In this document: one piece after another, positions 1 through 12,279 of the stretch
Position numbering within the stretch: position 1 is the stretch's first letter
Layout of the letters: the number at the start of each line of letters is the position of its first letter
NCBI RefSeq assembly: GCF_047675955.1
Contig: NC_132915.1
Coordinates: 12,767,766-12,831,765 of the forward strand
DNA: 64,000 nucleotides
Direction: 5' to 3'
Source of the DNA: Chlorocebus sabaeus
Taxonomy: Eukaryota > Chordata > Mammalia > Primates > Cercopithecidae
The notes under the pieces: model-generated
What the model saw: the letters and a program-made list of their open reading frames with translations, nothing else
The model's database searches: none
What the model was told of the DNA's origin: nothing
Made by a program: the position numbers and the translations under genes

Positions 1-280
1 GCTACACCATTTCATATTCCCACCAGGAGAGTACCAGGGTTTCAATTTCTCTACATCCTGGCTAACACTTGCTATTGTAGTCATCTCAGGGGGTGGGAAA
101 TGGTATCTTATTGTGAGTTTTCTTTGCATTTTCCCTAAAGACTAATGATGTCACCCATCTTTTCATGTGCTTGTTGACCACGTGGATATTGTCTTTGGAG
201 AAATGTCTATTCAGAACCACCTTCTACTTTTGAATGGAGTGATTTTATCTTTTTATTGTTGAGATTTGGGATATTTTTCT
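1..280 (-). mobile_element. Old L1 3'-region fragment
   Basis: The text reads like the reverse of an L1M 3' end: a conserved block around CTACATCCTGGCTAACACTTG, then GTGGGAAATGGTATCTTATTG, then CTTTTCATGTGCTTGTTG, then GGAGAAATGTCTATTCA. The element is cut by the window edge. Confidence 0.75.
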
Positions 281-1702
281 TTAAATTATTTTTGGAGATT
301 CCTAGAGAGGAGGATGCCAGGTTCCATCCAGTTAAGTCCTAGCTTTGGGAATGAAGTGTATGTGTATTGATTTGGGTAATAATTAGGTGGAAAAACTTAT
401 TGAGCACTCACTTTTTGTGTCAGGCATGTTGAACCCTTTACTAATACTGTGGAGAGAAAGCCTTTGCCTGGACCACATGTCCCTTCCTTGGGTGCTCATC
501 AAGAACAGCAAAGCTTTTCCTCAGAGAATCATCCATGTGTTTCCCTGCCCCATCAAGGAAGGGAGAACTTTCATCAAAGTGTAGAACTAGCAGAGGAGAC
601 ACCTCTTTTGGTAGGTAAAATCTCCCCCATGTTTTAGATATCTTGAACAAACTAGTCATTGATTTTAAGCTACATTTTGAACACTTGAAGTTAAGAGTGT
701 GCTCCCATCTCCTGAAAATGCACCCAAGAGAATCCTTTTCCATGTGGTCTCTATTGCTTTTTGCCATACAAGATGTAAACAATGCTTATCAAGGTGACCA
801 AGAAGAAAAGCACCACAAAACAGTCAAATGAAGAATAATGGAGCACGACAATAGATTCATTTTCTTACACTAATTATAGCAAAGTTCACTCCACTAAAAT
901 GCAGAGGCCATAGAGGTGAGCAACGCTGTAGGAAGGGGGATAGGAAATAAACTGAGAAGGTGCCTCCTCAAAAATAAATAACAATGAGAAGAGCAAAGCT
1001 AGCATCTTCACCAGCCCTACCCTATTATGAAAGGTAGCCAGTTCTGTGCTTTATGCTCTGAAGCTACAGACACCAGGACATTTACTCCCTTCCTTCATTC
1101 TCCCTTCCTCTCTCCTGGAAAAACAAGCAAAACACGCAAGAAAATCAAATTGAGGGTTGATAGAAAATTAAATCGAAGTGGTAGAACACCACCCCGAATC
1201 TGCACTCTAAATATCACAACTTCAACATTTCCAGAAATTCCCTTTTCTCTCATGTCTGAGTTCTAAAATCTCAGTTAACAAAGTTAACATATCCTGGGGG
1301 CCAGTTCTAGGTCATCAGTGGATTCGAATCACTGTCTATAACTCTGCCTCTCAGTGATTTCAGTGGTGGAAACACCAGACAAGCTGTGTGGAAGTGTCTA
1401 AGAACAGGCAGGACAGAACTTCTTCCATCTCACCAAGTTAAACCGCTTTCAACCAAGGTGGTGCTTGGAGGGAACTTCCAAAGTCCAGTGTACTATTATT
1501 TATGTGAACAAGTTCACTTCAGTTCAAATCTCAAACAAAAGCTCCAGACATAATTTCACAGAATCAAAGCCAAACCTCAGCATCCTTTAACCTCACCAGG
1601 AATTCCCCCAGGCCCTCAGGTTTCTCTGGAAGGATTCTCACACTGAGGACTTCACTCTTGGAGATCTCACCCACCATGCTGGAGTGCCAAGAGCAGGGTG
1701 GG

Positions 1703-2512
<810 letters not shown>

Positions 2513-3309
2513 TCAGCTGCTGGTGCTAAAAGATGCTGCCTGACTTAGCATGTAGAGGAGACAAAGGTGCTTCACACAGTCATACTTCTGAAGTCCCGAG
2601 AGCACCCAGGCTGCTCTGTTTCCCAAAGATTCCGGAATTCCCAGGACCCCATGGGCCTGAATATCCCCCTTCCCTCCAGTGCGCAGACAGGTTGACATTT
2701 TAGGCGTTCAGGCACTGGCCCGGGCCCCTTGACCCCGAGAAACAGCAGGTAGGTGAAGGAAGACAAAACCAAAGACAAAACACGGGGGGAAAGATGGACT
2801 CTCCTCGAGGGATGGACATGGCAGCCCAGTGGGTCCCCACCTAGCCAGATTATGCCAGACTATGCCGGAGCATCCCGCAACCAAGCCGATTCCTCCAGAG
2901 TATCCCCACCAGCACCAGAGCTGGGCAGCCTGCGGCCTTCCGCAGTCCGCCTGATTTGTGGCCAGGCATGGTTTTGAAGCTACCCCTGGCTCTCTCAAGC
3001 CCAGTTCAACGACAGAGTCCGAGGGCATTCTCAACCTGGATGTTCATTCCCAATACAAAACACCATTGCCTTCTGTCCACCACTCCTCCAACCTCCGCTC
3101 AACACGGGCTATGGCCAACACATACAAGAACTGTTTTGAACCCACAGCCTGTTTATTCTTTTGCTGGGGAAAATTTTATTGTTTACACTATGGGGAGGGG
3201 GACTATGATTTTTTAAATCTTATTTTTCTTCTGTCTTACACACCTGGCCTCTCCCCAGCTATGTGATGACTTAGGGCATCCCAACACGCATGTGCTGCAG
3301 GGGTGGGAG

Positions 3310-3480
3310 GATCCGCGTCTTAGGATGCAGCCCTCAGCGCGGCGGGCCCTGCTGTGACATCCTGCGCTGTGAGCCAAGATGGGCGTCATTGCCCCTGGTG
3401 GTCTGAGGGGGCGCTGCAGTGCAAGGAATAAAGGCGGGGTTTACTGCCGGGCTCTGCCCTGGCGTGGCCAAAGGGCTTCT
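3310..3480. promoter_or_regulatory. CpG-richer intronic patch with CTCF-like cores
   Basis: About eleven CpGs in 170 bp, well above the surrounding intron, but far too short and sparse for a CpG island. At 3390-3402 the plus strand reads GCCCCTGGTGG, the reverse of a CCACCAGGGGC core. At 3403-3416 it reads CTGAGGGGGCGCT. Both resemble halves of the CTCF motif. This is a motif impression only; no function is shown. Confidence 0.25.
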
Positions 3481-3935
3481 CCCTTGGAAAGGAAAGATCT
3501 CCCTCAAGACATTTTGAAACACTTGGAATGAATATAGAGGTTTTTGCATAAATGTTAAAGTGGATAACCTCACCTGCAGGGTTTCAGAGCCGTGTGAGTA
3601 TTTGAAACTGAGAAAGCCAGAATTGTCTGAGAACACATGTCAGGGTTTGCCCTGCCTCTCCGCCCTCCTTCCCCAAAATTACTCAAGCCACAGGCGTATC
3701 CCCACTTCCATCCTGGCTCCAGCCTACAGTGACTCGCCTTCCCTTTGATTTCGGGAGGCATTCTGCCACCAGATCTTTCATTCCGGTATTCTAAGGGAAT
3801 GAGCACTGGACAAGGAGTTAGGGGCTCTCCCAGGCCCACCAGGTCCAGTGCCACGATCCAGGGAAGCCCTTTAATTTCTCTCATGTGCAATTTCTTCATT
3901 AGTCAAAAATACAGGGGAATATTATACTGGCCATA

Positions 3936-3985
3936 CATAGACCCTGGCCATGCTGGTGCTTGATATATGGCTTTTGGATGAATAA
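3936..3985 (+). repeat. 50-bp direct repeat, copy 1
   Basis: Matches 5784-5833 at 48 of 50 positions (C/G at base 7 and T/G at base 31). It includes the unusual run CTGGCCATGCTGGTGCTTGA and ends TTTTGGATGAATAA. Both copies resemble the L2/MIR 3'-end theme but share bases not expected from independent old copies. Confidence 0.9.
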
Positions 3986-4185
3986 GTCCCTCCTGTCTCT
4001 AAATACCTGGATTTAACCATCCCCTAGGGAGGAGTTTCCTGTTTTTGTACAAGCCAGTCCTAACATATTTCACCTGTACTCAAACCACAACCCCCCAGCT
4101 GCCTCTTGTCACATTGAGGAACAATACTGGGAAAATGCTCCAGGCCTTTCTTCAGCTGAAAAGCACATATTCAAGGTAAGAAGCA

Positions 4186-4385
4186 GCACAGTGGCCAAAG
4201 CTCCAGGATATGTGAAATGAATTTGGATCCTGTCCCACACTTGCTGTGTGATCTTGGGTGAGTTACATAACCTCTCTGGGCCTATTTCCTCACTCTGTAA
4301 ATTGGAGATACTAACTGCCCCTTGCTAAGGGCACTGATGTGAGGAGGATTGACACTGTGTTTGCATAGCACTTCGTGGCCTTTCA
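4186..4385 (+). mobile_element. MIR element
   Basis: Carries the MIR core series: GTCCCACACTTGCTGTGTGA, then CTTGGGTGAGTTACATAACC, then TCTCTGGGCCTATTTCCTC and TCTGTAAATTGGAGATA. Confidence 0.8.
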
Positions 4386-5250
4386 CAGGAAAACCGGGGA
4401 GAAAGGCTTTGCAAACAAAGATTCTCTTTAAAAATGAAATGGAGAGGTGATGTGAAAACACAAGTTCTCCTCTGTGCATTACTTTTTGTAACTGGCCTGT
4501 AACAGGGCTCTTCAGGATACCAGAGGGTGAGCCCTTTCCACTTCACTAAAGGTGAATCAGGCCTAACCCTTTCAAGCGCTGAGGTGCCCGGGGAAACTGC
4601 CAATGTTTTCACTTGTCTTCCTTAACTCTACTGTGACCTCAGCATCAGAAGGGGCTGGGGTGCACACAAACTAAAGAAAACCTGAAATAAAGACCAAGAG
4701 AGTCGGTCAGAATTTAATCTTCATAGATACCATTTAAAGACTAAAATAATTGGTTGATTGGCCACAGCCTTTTATCAGTTCCAGAAAACTAATCTACTGT
4801 AAATGTCTCTCAGAGGCAAAGGCTCCAGGATAGAGGAAAAATTAGATGTCAGTGCAAAAGGCCACCACTGCACAAAACTCTATCCTCCAACCCCACACTC
4901 TGCAGATGTCAGGAAGCTGGTGGCCCTCTAATGCCTAATGCACTTTGTATTAGTATGTGTGGGTTGGGGGAGACTCCTGGATTTTTAAACAGTCATTTCC
5001 CCTGTTTATATCTGGGTATTTGCTGTTCGACTTTTTGAACAAGGCTCTTTAAATAAAAGAAGCCTCTGGATGCTTTCTCTGAGCAGAACGTACTGCTGTA
5101 AAAAGTGGGTAGGTGGGTCTGCTGCACAAGTCCTTCAGAGGATCGAAATACAGTTCACGCTGCAATCCTCTGCTTTCACTTTCCCAGGTCCTCATGAAGT
5201 CTTAAAAATAAAAACACATTCCATCTCTTCCAGGAGGACATTCCTTAAGA

Positions 5251-5254
<4 letters not shown>

Positions 5255-5295
<41 letters not shown>
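5255..5295 (+). repeat. Poly-A run of 41 nt
   Basis: Uninterrupted A tract after AAGAGGTT. It is not the tail of a recognisable Alu or L1. An AATAAA lies about 45 bp upstream, but no source transcript or target duplication could be recognised, so origin from a retrocopy is open. Confidence 0.9.
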
Positions 5296-5296
<1 letters not shown>

Positions 5297-5465
5297 CACC
5301 ATCAGCTCCCTGGCTTGGGAAGCAAGTAGCAGGTTCATGGGCCTGACTTAGCTGTCCGGTTCTCTCCGTCGTGGGTTACAGCCAGCACTGCACTAACTGC
5401 TCCGGCCCCAGGGTTCTATAGCGTACCACTTTCCTTGTGGTCTTTTTAACAACCGCCTCAGCAGA

Positions 5466-5655
5466 GAGGATGGCAGAGTGGTTAAGATCATGAAGTTTTT
5501 GCAGCCAGGGGCTGCAGGTTTGAGTCTCGGCTCTGTCATCTGCTACTTGTGTGATTCAGTTTCCCCTACTGTAACGTAGGAATGATGGCAAGGATGGGTT
5601 ATAACCTAAAAGATATTAAAATGCTTAGAAAGTTCAATAAACACTAGCTGTTAGA
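5466..5655 (+). mobile_element. MIR element
   Basis: Opens with GGCAGAGTGGTTAAGATCAT, then AGGTTTGAGTCTCGGCTCTG and TTGTGTGATTCAGTTTCCCC, and ends near TTCAATAAACACTAGCTG. This is the MIR order in plus orientation. Confidence 0.8.
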
Positions 5656-5783
5656 GTTTGAAAAATAGTAGTCTATCTTTCCCCTCATTAGAAGGGAACT
5701 CTGGACAGATTCTAAGAGGAAAATTCATGAAACCCTTGCAAGCAAAGACATGTGTTTTATTCCTCATTTCCCACCCTAACTAG

Positions 5784-5833
5784 CATAGAGCCTGGCCATG
5801 CTGGTGCTTGATAGATGGCTTTTGGATGAATAA
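5784..5833 (+). repeat. 50-bp direct repeat, copy 2
   Basis: Second copy of the 3936-3985 segment, 96% identical and 1.85 kb away in the same direction. Here it lies at the end of a longer L2-like stretch (from about 5740), so this is probably the ancestral context. Confidence 0.9.
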
Positions 5834-6172
5834 AGAGAGTAGGGAGACAAGAGAAGACATCTGTCTTTATAGGGCAGAGCTGATGACAGCTGGAGACTTT
5901 TCATGGCAGCTAAGTGCCCAGTTCCCTTGCGGAAAGAGGACAGCCTATATTTGCAGCATGTTAGTGCACCTGAGAACTAGACTCTTGGCATGGCAGACCC
6001 CTTGTTCCCAGAGTTTAGCAGGTTCTGAAACCAAGCAGGCTAGGTTTCCAATTGCTCCACACCCTGTGCAAGGTGCCAAGGGAGAACCAGGTGCCTGTTC
6101 CTTCTGCAAGGCAGGAAGGAGAGCTAGGGAGAAGGAGACGCTGAGTGAGAAAGTGAAAGAATCAAGTTTCAA

Positions 6173-6192
6173 CACACACACACACACACACA
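6173..6192 (+). repeat. Short (CA)n microsatellite
   Basis: Ten CA units, followed by CATACATTCATG. Simple repeat only. Confidence 0.9.
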
Positions 6193-7589
6193 TACATTCA
6201 TGTATGTACAGACACACTGTGAGCTCACAGAAGCATTTAATTGCATCCAGGTGAGCACATTTGGACTTCTTATGCTATAGTTTTTGGAAAGCACCATTTT
6301 GTATTAGGGAAGTAGACTGGGGCATGGGAACAATGGGAAAATATTTCTCCTAGAAGCAGCCGGACCTCAACCACATTCAACTTTTTTCTTCCTTTCATGT
6401 TAGAGCTGACAAGACAATGTTCAAAAGTCATCCCCTGTCCTATCACTTACAAGAAAAATTTTGCTGACATAGGATAATGCATTAGGATTGTCTCAGAATA
6501 CTGCAAATTGGCCACATATTCCTAATTCCACCTGGCATTTCCTCACCCACACAATCATAGGAAAAGTAGAGAACAGGGATCCAGCCCAGCAAAGAAAAAC
6601 TAAATTGCACGTGGATCTACGAGGCTAAAGAGGGTAAAAATGATCCAGACGGCACCAACCATGTGATGCCATTTCTAAAAACAGCAGTATGTTCTTGCAG
6701 TGATTGACTGATTACTTAAACTGCAGTGTCTGAGTCTTACAGCAGATACATGCAGCTTACTGGGGCTGATTTCTGTGCAAAGCCCTCTTCAGCACCCATG
6801 GAAATGAGAGGTAGACAGAGAGTCCTAGGTGTTGCCATCACAAAAAGGTGCCACTTCCCCAGGATTTCAGATCTCTCAACCAAAATGAAGAGGAAATTGC
6901 GGCAGAGATGAACTATTGTGAAAGATTATGGGGGCAACCTTTCTTATTACCTCTCAACCCAACAATGCACACACTAGACCTTGAGATGGATTAAATGATA
7001 CCCCTTTCACAGGTAAGGAAACTGAGCTCAGCAAGGGCAGGCAAACAGCCTTTAACACCTTTCCTAACTGTTGCTATCTACCAAGATATCACAAGCAGCC
7101 CATTTGCTAATCTTTCCAAAATGAGGACTAGCTAAATTAAAAAAAAAAAAAAAGAAAAGAAAATTAGACCCAGATAAAACTTAGAGAGGATCCAAGGCAG
7201 GCCTACCTGAGAACAAGGTGACTGAGCGAACTGGGGTGGAGGCTCTTTTAAGGAACACCAGCAACTTGATGCCGAATAGGAAGGAGAACCCGAATCTCCC
7301 GTCCTCACTATTGGGCCCTCTTACTCTTTAGGTTCATGATAATGTATGTGCCACTTCCATAGAAGCCAAAGCATCACTTGCCTTCCTTCCCCAAGGAGTA
7401 TCTGGCTCAGCACATTTCTTCCCTTCCTTTGTAGATGCAGGAGAAGAACACTCACTATGGACCCCACCAGGGTGATCACCAACTTCCTGCATCTTATTAA
7501 ACTCAGCTCTCCTTGTGATATCTCTTACCAAGGCAGCTGGTTTACCAGCTGACATCATTCCTGGCAGAATTCAAGCGTCTGCTCATTGA

Positions 7590-7770
7590 ACGCTCCCTAT
7601 TCGCTCCTACGCCAAGAGCTTTCTATACTTATTCTAGTTCAGTCCTCATGCCTACCCTGCCAGCTTAAGATTCTCATCAGAACAGCTAAGAGACTTGCCT
7701 GAGGCCACTCAGCTAATAATGCCTGGACTGAGACTCAACTTCAGTGTCTGGAGGCCAAAATCCCTACTGG
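7590..7770 (-). mobile_element. MIR fragment, reverse orientation
   Basis: Shows the reverse MIR pattern: AGACTTGCCTGAGGCCACTC, then AGCTAATAATGCCTGGACTG, then AGACTCAACTTCAGTGTCTG. Confidence 0.65.
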
Positions 7771-7984
7771 TATCATCATGCAGCACGGTCTCCTCAAAAG
7801 TCACCCCTTATATTGTGTGAGTTAGCTTCACTGTTTCAAAGCAAGTTGACCTTTCTTCCCCGATCACAGTCACTTTCAGCCATTTCTCACCTGCTCTATC
7901 TCGTGGTTCCTCCCAGTTTCCTATACCCATCACCTGAGGGAAGGAATTTCTTGAGAAGGCACAGCTGAACTAAAACCCAATCAG

Positions 7985-8296
7985 GGCCAGGTGTGGTGGC
8001 TCACGCCTGTATTCCCAGCACTTTGGGAGGCCAAGGGAGGCAGATCACTTGAGATCAGGAGTTCGAGACCAGTCTGGCCAACATGGCAAAACCCTGTCTT
8101 TACAAAAATATGAAAATTACCAGGCATGGTGGCACACGCCTGTAATCCCAGCTACTTGGGAGGTTGAGGTGGGAGAATCGCTTGAACCTGGGAGGTGGAG
8201 GTTGCAGTGAGCTGAGATCACACAACTGCACTCTAGCCCGGGTGACAGAGTGAGACTCTGTCTCAAATAAATAAATAAATAAATAAATAAATAAAT
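7985..8296 (+). mobile_element. Alu element, full length
   Basis: Begins GGCCAGGTGTGGTGGCTCAC, has both arms and ends in an (AAAT)n tail at 8265-8296. Target duplication CCCAATCAG at 7976-7984 and 8301-8309. It is antisense to NTRK2. Open frames inside it are Alu shadows. Confidence 0.95.
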
Positions 8297-8399
8297 CCCA
8301 CCCAATCAGGCCAATGCTAGAAATTCAAATGACACCCTAATCAGTAGCCCAGTGACTCCCTTTATAGTCAACATTTTCTCTTTCTTGCCTTGCCTTTTT

Positions 8400-8900
8400 C
8401 TGAAGACCCCACATGCCATAAAACTTCTCAGTTGAAGCTGTCCATCTTCTCATGACCTCAGGGTCTCTGCATAATCTGGAAGACTCCATAATCTGGAGTC
8501 TTCAATCAATGTTTTTACCTCCTTTCTGAAGCTTTTCTTCTTTGGATTTTGATCTTTCCACTGTAGATCCTCTGAACTACTGGCCTCCCAGTTATTCTTT
8601 TTGTCCTCAGAATAAAGTCCAAGCACACACCCCACCCTTTCAGCCTTGACTTCTCCAGCTGTTTTTCTGCTTCCCTTCCTTACTGTTCATTCCACAGCCT
8701 GGGAACTTGAAAACTTCACTCTCACTGGACTGCACTTTCCATTGTGACACCTGGGCACCTTAGCTCTTCCTGTTTCCTTTGCCTTTAATCACACCACATG
8801 GCAAACTCCTACAGAACATCTAAGACCCATCCCAAATGCCCATGTCACATACCACTCAATGTAGCAAATGTTCAGTGAATGCAGACTGAATTGAATTGGA
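8400..8900 (+). mobile_element. L2-like LINE fragment
   Basis: Degenerate match to the L2 3' part: CAGAATAAAGTCCAAGCACA, then CAGCCTTGACTTCTCCAGCT, then CCTGGGCACCTTAGCTC, ending near TAGCAAATGTTCAGTGAATG. Confidence 0.6.
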
Positions 8901-9125
8901 TCATTTGCATCTCACATTTCATAGAATTCGTTGATTAAGGAAAAAGAGCAAGATTGTCATCTTCTTTTTTCTCTCCTCCTTTCTCTGGCACATGCTGGTG
9001 TCATTATCAAATAAGACGCTTCGAGGAAGGTCCAGGGGTCCCTTGTTGCCTCCCACGAACCTGCCCCACTCCTGAACCCTGAAGTCCTGCTCTCTCCTGG
9101 AGCCCACCTCCCTGCCTCACTGTAC

Positions 9126-9298
9126 CTGAGGAACTTGTTGAGGTCCCCGTGCTTCATGTACTCGAAGACCATGATGAGGGGGTCGCCCTCCACACAGACG
9201 CCATAGAACTTGACGATGTGCTCATGCTGGAGGTTGGTCAGGAGCTCGGCCTCGCGGTGGAAGTCTTTGCGTGCATTGTCACTGGCATCCTTCAGGGT
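9126..9298 (-). CDS. NTRK2: NTRK2 (TrkB) exon: alpha-C helix, hinge and gatekeeper
   Basis: This internal exon of 173 nt gives 57 whole codons (TrkB residues 573-629 in 822-residue numbering) plus two bases of Arg630. The acceptor is CCCCCAG before 9298 and the donor is GTACAGTG after 9126. It reads TLKDASDNARKDFHREAEL, then the alpha-C Glu region, then HEHIVKFYGVCVEGDPL and the hinge. The Asp-Ala-Ser-Asp-Asn stretch and CVEGDP are TrkB type. The gatekeeper Phe617 (Phe633 in the 838-residue isoform) is at 9164-9166 and the solvent-front Gly623 (Gly639) is at 9146-9148. In the Trk family these are established positions of acquired resistance to Trk inhibitors, and both are wild type here. The exon is intact and joins in frame to the exons at 23455-23585 and 2168-2402. 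Confidence 0.97.
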
Positions 9299-10322
9299 CT
9301 GGGGGTGGGCATCAAAAGAGAGGGATTACTTCAGTGGGCCCTATGCTACTGAGATAGGAAAGACATCCATCTCATTTGTTAGGCAAAAGATGAGAAAACA
9401 GCGTAGTTCCTAAGGAAATAATGTTTGTGCTAATAACTGAGGAGTAACTCCTCAGGCATATGCAAAGCTTTCCAGCTTACGACACACTTTCACAGAGGTT
9501 CTCTCATTAGGTTACAGACAGGAGGTCTTTTTAGGGTCCACATCCTTCCTAATCCTGGCCTGCACTCAATAATTCCCATGGGCTTCTCTCCCTTGTTGGT
9601 GCCTGTTGTGCTTTCTGTGATGCGACGTGCAGCTTACCTCTGCTCAGATAAGATTTAAAAACTTTATGTTATGATTCTGTAGCAAGAAGAGTATAGTGAA
9701 CCTTTGTGGACCCATCTCCAGCTTCAGCAACGATCACTTTGCCTGTCTTTATGTAGCACTGCACAGAGCCTTCTCCAGCCTGTGCTTACAAACACTGCCG
9801 GCTCACAAAACACCCCTGCCCAGCAAGCTGCAAGAAGAGTGGTCACGCTGCCAAGGTGAAGATGCCCAGGGGCATGACAGCCGGGTTTTGGTGCCTTTAG
9901 TTCTCTGCTCAGATCACTCTGCCACCGCGGTATCATAACATGGCAAAGCTGGCATTTAGTGATGCATATAATGTGCTGAGCTCTTGGCATGTGCCCATCA
10001 CTGAGCCAGAGCTGTGATGGCATCAAGAAGGCAATGACCCAGATCCTGGCCTCAGGCGCTGATGGGCTAACAGGGAGATATGACATGTATATAAATAACT
10101 GCAATTCAAGCTCAAAACCCACTATCCTGAATGAATCAGCACTTGCATCTCTCTCCAGCTCCATCCCTTGTCACTCCTCTCGAAACTCATGTGTCCACGT
10201 TAAGAACTATCTGCAGTTGCCCCGATAGCAGCAGGCCATGCCTCCCTCCCTCCCTTTGCACATGTGCATTCCTCTGCCTGGAATGCTATCTTGGGTGTGG
10301 TCACTGGCATGGGAGGTTGAAC

Positions 10323-11093
10323 TCCCCACCTTTGCCAAGGCTGTTCACTTCCTAATCCCGGGAACCTGTGAATATGTTGCCTAATGTGGCAAAAGCAGCT
10401 TTGCAGATGTAACTAAGGATCTTGAGGTGGAGAGATTATCCTGAATTATCCAGGAGGGCCCAATGTCATTACAAGGGTCCTTATGAGAGCAAAGAGAGGC
10501 CAGGCGTGGTAGCTCAAGCCTGTAATCCCAGTACTTTGGGAGGCTGAGGAGGGCAGATCACCTGAGGTCAGCAGTTTGAGACCAGCCTGGCCAACATAGT
10601 GAAACCCTGTCTCTACTAAAAATACAAAAATTAACTGGGTGTGATGGTGGCTGCCTGTAATCCCAGCTACTCGAGAGGCTGAGGACGAAGAATCACTTGA
10701 ACCCGGGAGGCGGAGGTTGCGAGGAGCCAAGACCATGCCACTGCACTCCAGCCTGGGCGACAGAGGAAGACTCTGTGTCAAAATAAATAAATAAAAGCAA
10801 AGAGCTGTAAGGACAGAGGATCAGAGAGGAGAAAAGATGTCACATTTCTGGCTTTGAGGATGAAGAAAGGGGCCATGAGCCAAGAAATGTGGGTGGCCTC
10901 TAGAAGCTGGAAATGGCAGGGATACATGCTAGCCTAGAACCTCCAGAAGGAACCAGCCCTGCTAACATCTTGTCTTTAGCTTAGCAAAACTGATTTCAGG
11001 TGTCTGACCACCAGAACTGAGATGAATCATTGTGTTGTTTAAGGTGCTGAGTTTGCAGTCATCTGTTACAGCAGCCGTAGAAAACCAATATAC
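10323..11093 (+). mobile_element. MLT1-like LTR split by an Alu
   Basis: The left part (to 10496) carries TTTGCAGATGTAACTAAGGA and GGTCCTTATGAGAG. The right part (from 10805) carries AGCCAAGAAATGTGGGTGGC, AAGGAACCAGCCCTGCTAAC and GTGTTGTTTAAGGTGCTGAG. The two halves are collinear with the family seen at 1703-2110 and are interrupted by the Alu at 10498-10795. The left edge is uncertain. Confidence 0.7.
10498..10795 (+). mobile_element. Alu element inserted into an LTR
   Basis: Begins GGCCAGGCGTGGTAGCTCAA and ends in an AAATAAATAAATAAA tail. Target duplication AGCAAAGAG at 10488-10496 and 10796-10804. It must be younger than the LTR it splits. Confidence 0.95.
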
Positions 11094-11099
11094 CTGGTT

Positions 11100-11405
11100 A
11101 ATATCTAGTAGTCCTCCAAGACTCGGTTCAGCTGCCACCTCTCTGGGAAGTGTTCCCTGACCACCCCTCATTGCTGTCACATCCCCTTTGTGCTGCAGGC
11201 CAGAGTGGATAATCCTGCTAGGCGCACCTCATACTTACTTCTATCACATCACAGACCACAGTGCATTCCAATTGCATGTTTACTTGCTTATCTCTGGTGC
11301 AGGCTATGAGCTCCTTGACCCAGGAACTATGCATTTTTGCATTGCCAGCCCTGGGCAGAGCACAGGGCGGGTATTCAACATCTATTTGTGTAATGAATGA
11401 TGAAG
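11100..11405 (+). mobile_element. L2 LINE 3' fragment
   Basis: Classic L2 wording: AAGTGTTCCCTGACCACCCC, then CTATGAGCTCCTTGACCCAG, then CATTGCCAGCCCTGGGCAGA, ending near GTAATGAATGATGAAGG. Confidence 0.8.
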
Positions 11406-12229
11406 GCCATAAGAAACTAAACACTGACAGCAAGAGAGGTCAGAGAGGGAGTGGTTGCTTCTAATTGAGGAAAAGGCATACTTCTCCTGGCAGAAGTGCA
11501 TGTGAGTAGTGAATCCCATCTCCAGGGAGACTATAGTCAGTCATTAAGGTTAGATGGCAAATGGGAACATCTGTGTTCACTTAAATTTAGTATTGGAATG
11601 GAATGAAAGCACTGTCATCTGTCAGATACGTACTGACTGCAAAAGTAAAAGATGATATCCAGTGTCCAGAACACGACCAGGTCCCTGGTGGTCATTTTCT
11701 AGATCACGGCCTCGGTGCTGCTCTCCCTGTGGGGACATTCCTGACCTATGCCACCTGGAGACCTTGAATGTGCCACAGGTGGAGTTCTCCAGGGAGCAGA
11801 TCTGAGCTGGAGATTAGCAGGTGAGGCATTTATTAGGGCACACTCTGGGGATCAATACTATTTTCACTTTACTCTGTGGTTTTCCGAGAAGCGTCTTTAT
11901 AAGCACCACCAGCTCTGTTTGGAAAAGTGAGTGAATTTGGGTCAGCAAGTGCTCAGGGGCCATAAAGCTTCCATGGGGCTGTTGCCATAGAAACCGCACA
12001 TTCCTTCATTAAATAACAAAATGAACAGCGGCCAGGAACCTGGGGTCTGGGTCTCTGCTCCCTTGAAGCTAAAGAAACTGGGCCTGTCATGGCCCCTGTG
12101 CCACCCAGATTTAATTAGTTTAGTGTTTAGCTAGATCCAAACTCAACACTTTTGCATCCCTCTTGCACAGGGAGAGGTGACGTGCTTATGTTGCTGAGCT
12201 TCACAGTAGAAAAATAGCAGATGAGATAT

Positions 12230-12279
12230 GGAGGAGATGGAGGAGATGGAGGAGATGGAAGAGATGGAAGAGATGGAAG
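12230..12279 (+). repeat. 9-bp tandem repeat (GGAGGAGAT family)
   Basis: Three units GGAGGAGAT, then two variant units GGAAGAGAT and a partial sixth. It is a purine-only strand apart from T. The six-frame peptides it gives (GGDGGD, HLFHLL) are by-products of the repeat. Confidence 0.9.

Noticed and set aside
5505..5560. Possible tRNA-like segment (GGTTTGAGTCTCGG resembles a T-arm or box B)
   Set aside because: It belongs to a MIR, whose head derives from a tRNA. No cloverleaf can be drawn.
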